DNA of 64,000 bases from Allomuricauda sp. NBRC 101325 (lineage in GTDB: Bacteria; Bacteroidota; Bacteroidia; Flavobacteriales; Flavobacteriaceae), in NCBI RefSeq assembly GCF_030268205.1, contig NZ_BSQF01000001.1:292649-356648 (forward strand). The letters run 5' to 3'. A program made the translations under genes and the position numbers. Positions 8,263 to 15,760 of the stretch are shown one piece after another; the stretch's first letter is position 1; each line of letters opens with the position of its first letter. Below the pieces are notes generated by a model. It saw nothing but the letters and a program-made list of their open reading frames with translations. It was not told the origin of the DNA and did not search any database.

Positions 8263-10422
8263 TTAATTTATCGATAGTCCAGAAAGCTCCAAGGCCGATT
8301 GCGTTGGAATTAAATTTTTGCGCTGTACCTGCTTGAATTTTTCTTCATTTCGATAGGGATCGTACAGGGGAATTCCATTGAACAACATCCAATTTACGTT
8401 GGGCTTGTCCAAATAATAGTACATGGATTCCCTTTTTCCCAAAACGGCATAGGTATACGCCTTTCTAAAATTTACCATGGGGTTGGAGGCTTCCCTTTCC
8501 GCCTCTTCCTGTTTTCCAAGTTTGGCCAATGCCATGGCCCTCAAATCATGTCGGTTCATCAAAATGGAATCGTTGGCAATCCGCAAGGCCTGTTGGTAGT
8601 CTTGTTTAAAAAAGTGGTAATAATACCGCTGGATCAATTGCTTCTCATGGGAACCTATCCGATTAAAATCTTCACTTTTACTGAGCTCTAAAGCGGTATC
8701 AAAATCCTTATTGAACAGCAGCTGTTCAAAATAATCGTACACAAAGTTGGCATCGAGCTCATAGGCCCTCGCATAATGGGCGATGGCCTTTTCGTTAGTA
8801 TTGAACACATGGTCGTAAATGCGTCCGATCTGTTGATGGAGTACCGCAAGTTGGTATATCGATGCATTTGCACTGTCGTTTTGCAGGGTTTGCCGGTAGA
8901 CCTCCAACATATGCTTTCTATCCCCGCCCCGATACGCGGCATTTTCCGCTCTTTGAAAGGTAAGCCCCGTTAAATTAAGGGTGGGCGACATTTTTTCTAA
9001 ATATGCGTCGGCTTCATCCAACAAACCATTGAGTCGCAACGCCTCCAGTTTCAAAAAGATATTGTTACGGGACAATGGATCTAGTTCGGCAGCCACATTT
9101 ATGTACATCAAGAATTTTTTGTGATCGATTTGCTGTTCATTATTGCTAAAGTACCAGGCCAATTCAAAATTTACCATGGCATTGTTTGGATCAATGGTCA
9201 AAGCTTTTTCCAAACTCTCCAAACCCTTTTCAGGTTGCTTAAAAATATCATATTCAACTATTGCCTTGGTAACATGTGCCATAACTGCGTTGGGATCAAG
9301 TTGTAGAGCTTTGTTGATATTGAAAAGACCTTGCTCCAAATAAATGGAATCTTGGTTTTCATTGCCATTGAATTTGCTGATCTGGGCATAGGCCATTTCT
9401 GCATAGGCATCGGCAAAATCAGGATCCAAGGCAATGGCGTGCCCCAAATAGGAAATGGAAGCATCAAAATCCCAGTTGGCGACCAAGGTGGAACCATTGT
9501 ACTCCTTTCCTTTTAAATATAGTTTGTAAGCTTCAATATTCCCCGTCGGCACTTTGTGCAGTAAATAGGAATGATCGGGATCGATCGTAACTTCCAAAAG
9601 TTGGGCAACACGGGTAGATACTTCTTGTTGTATGTTAAAAAGCTGGTCCATTTCCTCATTAAAGGTTTCGGACCAAAGCGCCACCCCTTTATGGTCGACC
9701 AACCGAACATTGATCAGAATGCGATCGTTGAACTCACGAACCCCGCCTTCCAAAAAATAATCTGCTTTAAGTTCCTTCGCAATTTCTGGAACGCTCATCA
9801 AAGACTCCTTGTACCGCGAAGTGGAAGTTTTGGAAATAACCTGCAAGCCGTTCAACTTGGAGAGTTTTTCCGAAATGTCCACCGAAATACCGCTGCAAAA
9901 CCAACCGTTGTTCTTGTCCTTACTAATATCCTCGAAGGGCAATACGGCCACTATGGGTTTTGCTGTACCCGAGGACAGCCCCATACCACGCAAACCAAAA
10001 AATGCGGCGAATACGATCAAAGCCATAGCCACCATTACGACCATTCTTTTTTTGGTCATGGGCAGTTGTTGCTGATTTTCCTCCAATGCTACATGGTGCT
10101 TTACCTCACCCGGGCAATAGCCATATTTGGCCTTAAAACAGGTAGCAAAATAGGCTGGACTATGAAAGCCCACTTCAAATGATATTTCTGAGACCGATTT
10201 CTCGTCTTCGCCAAGCAGTTCCATGGCCTTTTGTAGACGAACATCCTTAATAAAGTGGTTTACGGAACCACCTGTGTGCTTTTTGATCTTTTTATACAGT
10301 TGGGACCTACTGGTTCCGTAGAGTTTGGCCAATTTTTCGACACAAAAATGTTCATCGTCGAAATTTTCACAGACAAGACGCGAAATTCGTTCAAGAAATC
10401 GATTTTTATTTTCGGATTCCAT
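8263..10422 (-). CDS. Membrane-bound AraC-type regulator with TolB-like domain and TPR array
   Basis: This 719-aa protein has an N-terminal AraC-type HTH (about 15-105, with VSEISFEVGFHSPAYFATCFK) and a membrane helix at about 126-146. Next comes a TolB-like domain (about 157-280, starting IVAVLPFEDIS), then a long TPR solenoid (about 290-650; repeats such as ALDPDFADAYAEMAYAQ and ALQLDPNAVMAHVTKA). The layout places the DNA-binding part in the cytoplasm and the TPR sensor on the periplasmic side. It is divergent from the collagen-like lipoprotein genes across a 349-base spacer. The lipoprotein promoters carry paired direct repeats with the spacing expected for an AraC-type dimer, so these genes are its most likely targets (inference). 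Confidence 0.88.
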   Translation of the reverse strand: MESENKNRFLERISRLVCENFDDEHFCVEKLAKLYGTSRSQLYKKIKKHTGGSVNHFIKDVRLQKAMELLGEDEKSVSEISFEVGFHSPAYFATCFKAKYGYCPGEVKHHVALEENQQQLPMTKKRMVVMVAMALIVFAAFFGLRGMGLSSGTAKPIVAVLPFEDISKDKNNGWFCSGISVDISEKLSKLNGLQVISKTSTSRYKESLMSVPEIAKELKADYFLEGGVREFNDRILINVRLVDHKGVALWSETFNEEMDQLFNIQQEVSTRVAQLLEVTIDPDHSYLLHKVPTGNIEAYKLYLKGKEYNGSTLVANWDFDASISYLGHAIALDPDFADAYAEMAYAQISKFNGNENQDSIYLEQGLFNINKALQLDPNAVMAHVTKAIVEYDIFKQPEKGLESLEKALTIDPNNAMVNFELAWYFSNNEQQIDHKKFLMYINVAAELDPLSRNNIFLKLEALRLNGLLDEADAYLEKMSPTLNLTGLTFQRAENAAYRGGDRKHMLEVYRQTLQNDSANASIYQLAVLHQQIGRIYDHVFNTNEKAIAHYARAYELDANFVYDYFEQLLFNKDFDTALELSKSEDFNRIGSHEKQLIQRYYYHFFKQDYQQALRIANDSILMNRHDLRAMALAKLGKQEEAEREASNPMVNFRKAYTYAVLGKRESMYYYLDKPNVNWMLFNGIPLYDPYRNEEKFKQVQRKNLIPTQSALELSGLSIN

Positions 10423-10771
10423 GAGAACTAATTGAATTTTGGCATCGCCAATACTTAAGAGGGAACTACTTTTAAATTACTAATTATTTTGTTTTAAATT
10501 ATTGATTTGATACTTTTTTAACGTTTATAGGAAATTACTTTCAAATATTTTAAACTATACAAAAAATATTCCCAATTCCTGAAACTAAGCCACTTTCCTT
10601 TAAAACCTACCCTCGATTGAATCAGATACGTAAGTGATTTCTTATGTTAATTCAACATTGATGAACCCAAACCGCGCATTCATCAACTCGCAACCCCCAT
10701 CCGTCAATCGCACCAAAATTGTGCCTATACCTTAAGGTAATTTTGCCTTATTAATCTTAAAAAAAATAAGA
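10423..10771. promoter_or_regulatory. Divergent intergenic region between the TPR regulator and collagen-like lipoproteins
   Basis: This 349-base AT-rich spacer holds no convincing gene. The half nearest the regulator is very AT-rich and has no clear consensus promoter on the minus strand. The half nearest the lipoprotein gene contains the paired repeats and the -7 box listed separately. Confidence 0.6.
10678..10745 (+). promoter_or_regulatory. Candidate activator-dependent promoter of the first collagen-like lipoprotein gene
   Basis: Two near-identical 9-mers, ATTCATCAA (10678-10686) and ATCCGTCAA (10699-10707), lie 21 bases apart start to start. They are followed by a Bacteroidetes -7 box TAATTTTG (10738-10745) 27 bases before the ATG. 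A TTG at 10719-10721 is too close for a normal -33 element. The same arrangement, at the same distances, occurs upstream of the third lipoprotein gene. Confidence 0.5.
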
Positions 10772-11467
10772 ATGAAACTAGTTAGAATTTTTAGCATTGC
10801 TCTGATCGCCATGAGCATTACCTTGGTCTCTTGTTCCGGGGAAGACGGGGAACAAGGCCCTCCTGGAAAAAACGGGAATGATGGGGCCCCTGGTCTAAAT
10901 GGAGACAATGGAGCGCCAGGACAAGACGGGGCAGATGGTCTTGGCTTCGACGAACTTACCCAATACGGATCTATTAGCTTGAATTTGGAAGGTGTGCGCT
11001 CCGATGGTGTTGCCTTTACCGATGCCAGCTCCTTTAAATTTAATCCCGCCCAATTTGGGGATTTGCAAACCAATGAAGTTTCCATCACAGAACCTGTTTT
11101 GGATCAAACTTTACATGATTTTGATATCTTACGATTTTTAAGTGCTCCAGATAATTCATATCAAGATACCTATATTTATATGGATCCATCGATCATTAAT
11201 ATTGGTCAAGACACTGAAACGATCAATGATTTTAATTTTTTACTTACCAGCTATCCCGTGATTGGCGAAGACAATAAATATTTTGTTTTGACCCTTTTCT
11301 ACCCAGCATTGCAAAACTTGGAGCTTACCGATCTAGCTTTTGATGAGGCCGATAACCATCTTACCTATTCCTTTGCTTTTGATGTTGCTGCGATTGATAA
11401 TGCAACAGGCAATACACTAAGTGTATCGGGCAGCGTAGATGTATATGTTTTGGAGAAAATCCAGTAA
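10772..11467 (+). CDS. Collagen-like repeat lipoprotein, copy 1
   Basis: This 231-aa protein has a lipoprotein signal peptide with lipobox LVSC at about residues 18-21. Eleven Gly-X-Y triplets follow directly (GEDGEQGPPGKNGNDGAPG and on, to about residue 56). The globular domain of about 175 residues starts at FDELTQYGSI and contains the blocks YPVIGEDNKYFVL and a C-terminal VSGSVDVYVLEK. All three tandem copies share this plan. The Gly-X-Y tract likely forms a trimeric stalk that lifts the C-terminal domain off the membrane (inference). The function of the globular domain is unknown. Copy 2 follows after 18 bases with no terminator, so these two are probably co-transcribed. Confidence 0.88.
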   Translation: MKLVRIFSIALIAMSITLVSCSGEDGEQGPPGKNGNDGAPGLNGDNGAPGQDGADGLGFDELTQYGSISLNLEGVRSDGVAFTDASSFKFNPAQFGDLQTNEVSITEPVLDQTLHDFDILRFLSAPDNSYQDTYIYMDPSIINIGQDTETINDFNFLLTSYPVIGEDNKYFVLTLFYPALQNLELTDLAFDEADNHLTYSFAFDVAAIDNATGNTLSVSGSVDVYVLEKIQ

Positions 11468-11485
11468 TCTTTAAAACTGAATACC

Positions 11486-12160
11486 ATGAAAAAAGTTAGT
11501 ATACTATTTATTGCCCTACTGTCCATAAGCTTAGGTTTTGTTTCCTGTTCCGATGGGGAAGATGGATTGCCAGGAAAACCAGGACTCGATGGAGATCCTG
11601 GACAACCTGGATCAAATGGAGAACCTGGAGCCGATGGAAATGATGGCAACAATGCCATTGGTTATGATGAACTTACCCAATATGGCTCGGTGACCGTGAA
11701 CTTGGAAGGCACCCGCCCCGATAACGTACCTTTTGAAAGCAGTGTTGCATTTAAATACTCGAACACCCAAGTAATTGATGGAATTGATGTAGCAAATAAT
11801 GTTACCTCCTTGTACAGTGCCCGATTCTTAAGCACTCCAGATGGGGCCTATCAAGATGTTTATCTGGAGTCGCTTTTAACTGTGGACAATTTAGGGGAAG
11901 ACAATGAAGTACTTGGTGATTTAATCTTTTTGATCACCAATTTACCCGTTGTGGGTGAAGACAATAAATATTTTGTTTTAAATGTTGCCTTCCAACAAGC
12001 TAACCCAACAGATATCATCCAAAATTTTGCTTTCGATGCAACAAATAACCATTTAACTTATTCCTATTCATTTTCAGTAAATGCCGACAACAACACTTCT
12101 GGGTTTGATCTAAATGTTTCCGGAGAGGTAGATGTGTATTTATTGGATAAATTAAATTAA
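11486..12160 (+). CDS. Collagen-like repeat lipoprotein, copy 2
   Basis: This 224-aa paralog of copy 1 has a lipobox (VSC) and about ten Gly-X-Y triplets (GEDGLPGKPGLDGDPGQPG and on). Its globular domain begins GYDELTQYGSVTVNLEGTRP and ends SGEVDVYLLDKLN. It is the most diverged of the three in its middle part. It lies 18 bases after copy 1 and is followed by a strong terminator, so it is probably the end of a two-gene unit. No enzymatic motif is visible; binding or structural roles at the cell surface are possible. Confidence 0.88.
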   Translation: MKKVSILFIALLSISLGFVSCSDGEDGLPGKPGLDGDPGQPGSNGEPGADGNDGNNAIGYDELTQYGSVTVNLEGTRPDNVPFESSVAFKYSNTQVIDGIDVANNVTSLYSARFLSTPDGAYQDVYLESLLTVDNLGEDNEVLGDLIFLITNLPVVGEDNKYFVLNVAFQQANPTDIIQNFAFDATNNHLTYSYSFSVNADNNTSGFDLNVSGEVDVYLLDKLN

Positions 12161-12198
12161 AAATAGATTATTTCCCAACCTGCCCTTTAGATCCCAAG

Positions 12199-12228
12199 CC
12201 CTGTGCATGAATTCGCACAGGGTTTTTT
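12199..12228 (+). terminator. Intrinsic terminator after lipoprotein copy 2
   Basis: The stem CCCTGTGC (12199-12206) pairs with GCACAGGG (12215-12222) across an 8-base loop and is followed by six T. It separates copies 1 and 2 from copy 3. Confidence 0.85.
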
Positions 12229-12262
12229 GTGGCCAATTCCCACATAAAGTTACAACCCTTGC

Positions 12263-12330
12263 ATCCATCAAATCAAAAAGGTTATCCATCAATTGACCAT
12301 AAAATAGAGCATAGCATTAATCTACTTTTA
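12263..12330 (+). promoter_or_regulatory. Candidate promoter of lipoprotein copy 3 with the same paired repeats
   Basis: Two identical ATCCATCAA boxes (12263-12271 and 12284-12292) are again 21 bases apart. A TACTTTTA box at 12323-12330 lies exactly as far from the first repeat as the -7 box TAATTTTG does upstream of copy 1 (60 bases). No -33 TTG is present, which fits an activator-dependent promoter. Confidence 0.5.
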
Positions 12331-12348
12331 CCCCCAATGCCAAAAATT

Positions 12349-13053
12349 ATGAAACTATTTAAGTCTTCTCACATCCTTCTCTTATGTTGCAGCTTGATCT
12401 TATCTTCTTGTTCTGGAGAGGATGGTTTGGATGGCGCTCCCGGTAAAAATGGGGATCCTGGAGATCCTGGACTCAATGGCGAACCGGGCACCCCGGGCCA
12501 AAACGGAATTGATGCCATACCTTTTACCGAACTTACCCAATTTGGTTCCGTGGTTTTGGAAATGGAAGGTACCCGAACGGATGGAATGGCGTTTACCGAT
12601 TCCACTTCTTTTAGGTTTACTCCCACCGATTTGGAGTTTGCCCTTACCTCCCATTTGGAATATCAAGATACGCCCGATGGCACCTTGTATCAATTTTATG
12701 TCGTCCGTTTTTTAAGTATGCCGGATAGCAGTTATCAAAACACCTATTTTTCCTTTAACGTGAACATGCTGCATCCCGGAGCGGACAATATGCAACTTAA
12801 ATCCTTTTCTTATTCGCTCACGAAATACGCTGTTGTTGGGGACGACAACAGATATTTTATCCTTACCCAAACCCATAACAACCAAGGACCGGAGATTCAA
12901 AATTTACAGATTACCGATGTTACCTTCGATGCCACGAACAACCATCTGCTTTTCTCCTTCTCGTACACCATTGTTGGTACGGCAAATGCAACAGGGCATC
13001 CGCTTCTAATGAGTGGCATCGCAGATGTGTATCTTTTGGAAAAAATTCAATAA
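12349..13053 (+). CDS. Collagen-like repeat lipoprotein, copy 3
   Basis: The start at 12349 gives a lipoprotein signal (MKLFKSSHILLLCCSLILSSC); ATG codons at 12229 and 12337 are in frame, but the first lies at the terminator and upstream of the candidate promoter. The mature protein has ten Gly-X-Y triplets (GEDGLDGAPGKNGDPGDPG and on). The globular domain starts FTELTQFGSVVLEMEGTR and shows the family blocks YAVVGDDNRYFIL and SGIADVYLLEKIQ. It is in its own transcription unit, bounded upstream by the copy 2 terminator and downstream by a bidirectional one. The three copies arose by tandem duplication; their divergence suggests they are not recent. Confidence 0.88.
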   Translation: MKLFKSSHILLLCCSLILSSCSGEDGLDGAPGKNGDPGDPGLNGEPGTPGQNGIDAIPFTELTQFGSVVLEMEGTRTDGMAFTDSTSFRFTPTDLEFALTSHLEYQDTPDGTLYQFYVVRFLSMPDSSYQNTYFSFNVNMLHPGADNMQLKSFSYSLTKYAVVGDDNRYFILTQTHNNQGPEIQNLQITDVTFDATNNHLLFSFSYTIVGTANATGHPLLMSGIADVYLLEKIQ

Positions 13054-13054
13054 A

Positions 13055-13080
13055 AAAAGGCGCACCAAAGTGCGCCTTTT
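13055..13080. terminator. Bidirectional terminator between lipoprotein copy 3 and the GMC operon
   Basis: A perfect hairpin pairs AAAAGGCGCA (13055-13064) with TGCGCCTTTT (13071-13080) across a 6-base loop. With flanking A and T runs it can serve both converging genes. Confidence 0.9.
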
Positions 13081-13099
13081 ATCTCTTTTTAAAATTGAT

Positions 13100-13810
13100 T
13101 TAGGTAATCAAATTTCCATTCTCATCCCACTCAGCGATTATACCACGAGTACTCTGGTCCACACATTTGGCCAACCATTCCTCATCATAAGATACACCGT
13201 GCTGTTCCAAAACATCATCGGGAACCCCATCCCAAACATTGGGCATATTTCCTTTGTATCCGATCTCCTCGATTCCAATTTTGGAGGTATAAAATCCAGT
13301 CATGGTCAGGTTACGGATCAAGGAAAAGAAATTCACCTCAAAAGGTCTTTCATTTCCTGGCACTTTTGGATCGTAATAGGCTATTTCATCCAAAATGGCC
13401 TTTTGCTGTTCCGCAGTGGCATCTTTGAACTCCACCGAATTTTCCGTGTTGCATTTATGGTCCAACCACATCAATCCACCCCGTATATCAGGTTGGTAAG
13501 CTGGAACATCCTTCGCCATAAATTCGATAAAATCGACTACCTCAGCATCCGATGCGGCCTTAAATTCGGCCGATGCAGGCAGAATAAGGTCACAAAGAAT
13601 GGTCAATGTGGCTATTTCATGCGGATTTAAAAATTGCTCATCGTTCAGTTCTTGGATCAATTCCTCTTCCAACGGCACACGCCCTGGATAGGTAATTTTT
13701 GGGGATTCCACCAATTGTTCGGTTTCAGCCGAGGGCTTACAACCATGTATGGCCAATCCACCGGCCACGGAACCCAGTACTATCGATTTTAAACTTTTTC
13801 TTCTGTCCAT
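13100..13810 (-). CDS. Gluconate 2-dehydrogenase subunit 3-like protein, partner of the GMC oxidoreductase
   Basis: This 236-aa protein starts MDRRKSLKSIVLGSVAGGLAIHGC. The twin-Arg-like start and the Cys at 24 suggest Tat export and lipid anchoring. The body matches the gluconate 2-dehydrogenase subunit 3 family (PF13618 as I recall): LNPHEIATLTILCDLILPA is followed by DAEVVDFIEFMAKD and a helical C-terminal half. Such small subunits accompany membrane FAD-linked sugar or polyol dehydrogenases and help export or anchor the large subunit. The gene starts 4 bases after the stop of the GMC gene, so the two are translated together. The substrate is not predictable. Confidence 0.85.
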   Translation of the reverse strand: MDRRKSLKSIVLGSVAGGLAIHGCKPSAETEQLVESPKITYPGRVPLEEELIQELNDEQFLNPHEIATLTILCDLILPASAEFKAASDAEVVDFIEFMAKDVPAYQPDIRGGLMWLDHKCNTENSVEFKDATAEQQKAILDEIAYYDPKVPGNERPFEVNFFSLIRNLTMTGFYTSKIGIEEIGYKGNMPNVWDGVPDDVLEQHGVSYDEEWLAKCVDQSTRGIIAEWDENGNLIT

Positions 13811-13814
13811 GTCC

Positions 13815-15539
13815 TTAAATGTTTTGTTGTTTCAATTGCTCCACAATATATTCCGAAGCCCTCATGGAAAGTGCCAAAATGGTCCAGGTACAGTTTTTAT
13901 CAGCCTGTGAGGTAAATGGTCCAGCATCTACAATAAACACATTGTCCACATCGTGCAATTGTTGGAACTTATTGGTTACCGAAGTCTTGGGATCGTCACC
14001 CATTCTTGTGGTTCCCACCTCGTGGATAATGTTACCTGGGTTGTGCAAACCATAATTGGTGTCCTTACCTGGTTTTTCCCCCATAAACTCACCGCCCATA
14101 TTGGTCAAAATTTCCTCAAAGGTATCTTGCATATGCTTGGCTTGGTTGATCTCGTACTGCGACCATTTATAATGGAAACGCAATACAGGAATACCAAATT
14201 CATCCACTGTGGTCGGGTCTATTTCGCAATAGTTGTCCCTTAGGGCAATGGATTCGCCTCGACCGGCCATACCTACAACCGCACCGTAATATTTTTTGGC
14301 ATCGCTGCGCAACACATCGCCATATCCACCTACTTTGGTACCGAAGAATTGGTTGAATTCATTCGCATTGAAACCAAAACCATAGCTTGGCATGCCCATA
14401 CCTCCCCAAACTTCGATGTGGTAGCCCCGTGGGAAATCCAATTTGGAATTATCGCCCCACCAAGGTGAGTACACGTGCATACCTCCCACACCATCTTCGT
14501 TGTAGGACACCTTTCGGTTCATCAAATCTGGAATAAAGGCAGCTCTATCGGCACCGGTTGAATCGTGAAGATATCTACCGACCACATCGCTACTGTTCCC
14601 CAAACCGTTCGGGTGTTGCTTACTTTTTGAATTGAGAAGGATTCGTGCAGAACTGCAGGCCGAAGCTCCGAGCACCACCACTTTTCCTTTCAATTTATAT
14701 TCTTTTCGGTCCTCTTTATTGATGTAAGAAACCCCTGTTGCCCTACCTTCTTCATCCGTGGTTACCTCACGCACCATACAATTCACGAACAGATCGATTT
14801 GACCTCCATTTTTCTGGGCTGGGAAAATCAAACAAGTTCCAGCGGAGAAATCCGCATATACCTGACAGGCTCTGTTACACTGTCCACAATAAAAACAAAC
14901 CCCACGATCGTTGTTGATTTTTTTGGTCAACATGGACAATCGGGAAGGATACACGGGAATGTTACTTTTTCTGGCTCCTTTTATATAGAAAAGCTCATGC
15001 AAACGTGGTTTTGGCGGTGGCAAAAAGAAACCATCGGGATCATTTGGCAATCCTTCGTTGGTCCCGAAAACCCCTATCATCTTATCCACTTTGTCGTAAT
15101 ACGGCTTTACATCATCGTAACTGATTGGCCAGTTGTCCCCGTGGCCATCAATATCTTTATGCTTAAAGTCTTTTGGACCAAAACGCAAGGAAATACGCCC
15201 CCAGTGATTGGTTCGACCTCCCAACATACGGGAACGGAACCACTCAAATTGGGTGCCATCTTTTTGGGTATAGGGTTCTCCTTCAATATCCCATCCTCCA
15301 TAGGCGGCATCGAAATCGCCAAATGGACGGAAACGGGTACTTTTTCCCCTTCTAGGACTTTCGTAAGGCCATTTCAACTGGGTTTGATGTTCGGGCAATG
15401 CTGGGTCAAAAAACGGACCTGCCTCCACCACGGCCACTTTTAGGCCAGCTTCGGACAGCACTTTTGCCGACATTCCACCTCCTGCCCCCGAGCCCACAAT
15501 AATGGCATCGTAAACAGTTGAGTTTTCAATAATTTGCAT
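13815..15539 (-). CDS. GMC-family FAD oxidoreductase with CxxCxxCxxxC cluster
   Basis: This 574-aa protein opens with an FAD-binding motif (IIVGSGAGGGMSA, 13-25) and has the GMC C-terminal domain with VGTTRMGDDP and a final segment VDAGPFTSQADKNCTWTILALSMR. Family members oxidise sugars, polyols or alcohols. Residues 213-225 read GVCFYCGQCNRAC, giving Cys at 215, 218, 221 and 225. That spacing could bind an iron-sulfur cluster, as reported for bacterial FAD-glucose dehydrogenase catalytic subunits, though the arrangement differs. It has no signal peptide; export may depend on the Tat-like small subunit encoded next. No cytochrome partner is encoded nearby. The 221-base upstream region shows no clear consensus promoter. 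Confidence 0.88.
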   Translation of the reverse strand: MQIIENSTVYDAIIVGSGAGGGMSAKVLSEAGLKVAVVEAGPFFDPALPEHQTQLKWPYESPRRGKSTRFRPFGDFDAAYGGWDIEGEPYTQKDGTQFEWFRSRMLGGRTNHWGRISLRFGPKDFKHKDIDGHGDNWPISYDDVKPYYDKVDKMIGVFGTNEGLPNDPDGFFLPPPKPRLHELFYIKGARKSNIPVYPSRLSMLTKKINNDRGVCFYCGQCNRACQVYADFSAGTCLIFPAQKNGGQIDLFVNCMVREVTTDEEGRATGVSYINKEDRKEYKLKGKVVVLGASACSSARILLNSKSKQHPNGLGNSSDVVGRYLHDSTGADRAAFIPDLMNRKVSYNEDGVGGMHVYSPWWGDNSKLDFPRGYHIEVWGGMGMPSYGFGFNANEFNQFFGTKVGGYGDVLRSDAKKYYGAVVGMAGRGESIALRDNYCEIDPTTVDEFGIPVLRFHYKWSQYEINQAKHMQDTFEEILTNMGGEFMGEKPGKDTNYGLHNPGNIIHEVGTTRMGDDPKTSVTNKFQQLHDVDNVFIVDAGPFTSQADKNCTWTILALSMRASEYIVEQLKQQNI

Positions 15540-15760
15540 TGATTTGATTTTGGTTTAGCTTAATTCTTTGTAAATCAAAATATTGAATCCCACATTAACG
15601 CCTTGCCCAACATTTTGAATGTTTTAAAGATACTTTTTATCATTATAAACTAGAACGCTTTTTTAATTTTTCCTTAGGATTTGATGTCAAGAGCAAATCA
15701 ATAAAATACCCGATATTTGAAAATACGTTTCAACCATACCAACTAAACCTTCAAAAACCA

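Noticed and set aside
10423..10600. Possible small gene in the AT-rich spacer next to the TPR regulator
   Set aside because: Frequent stops in all frames and no coding-like composition.
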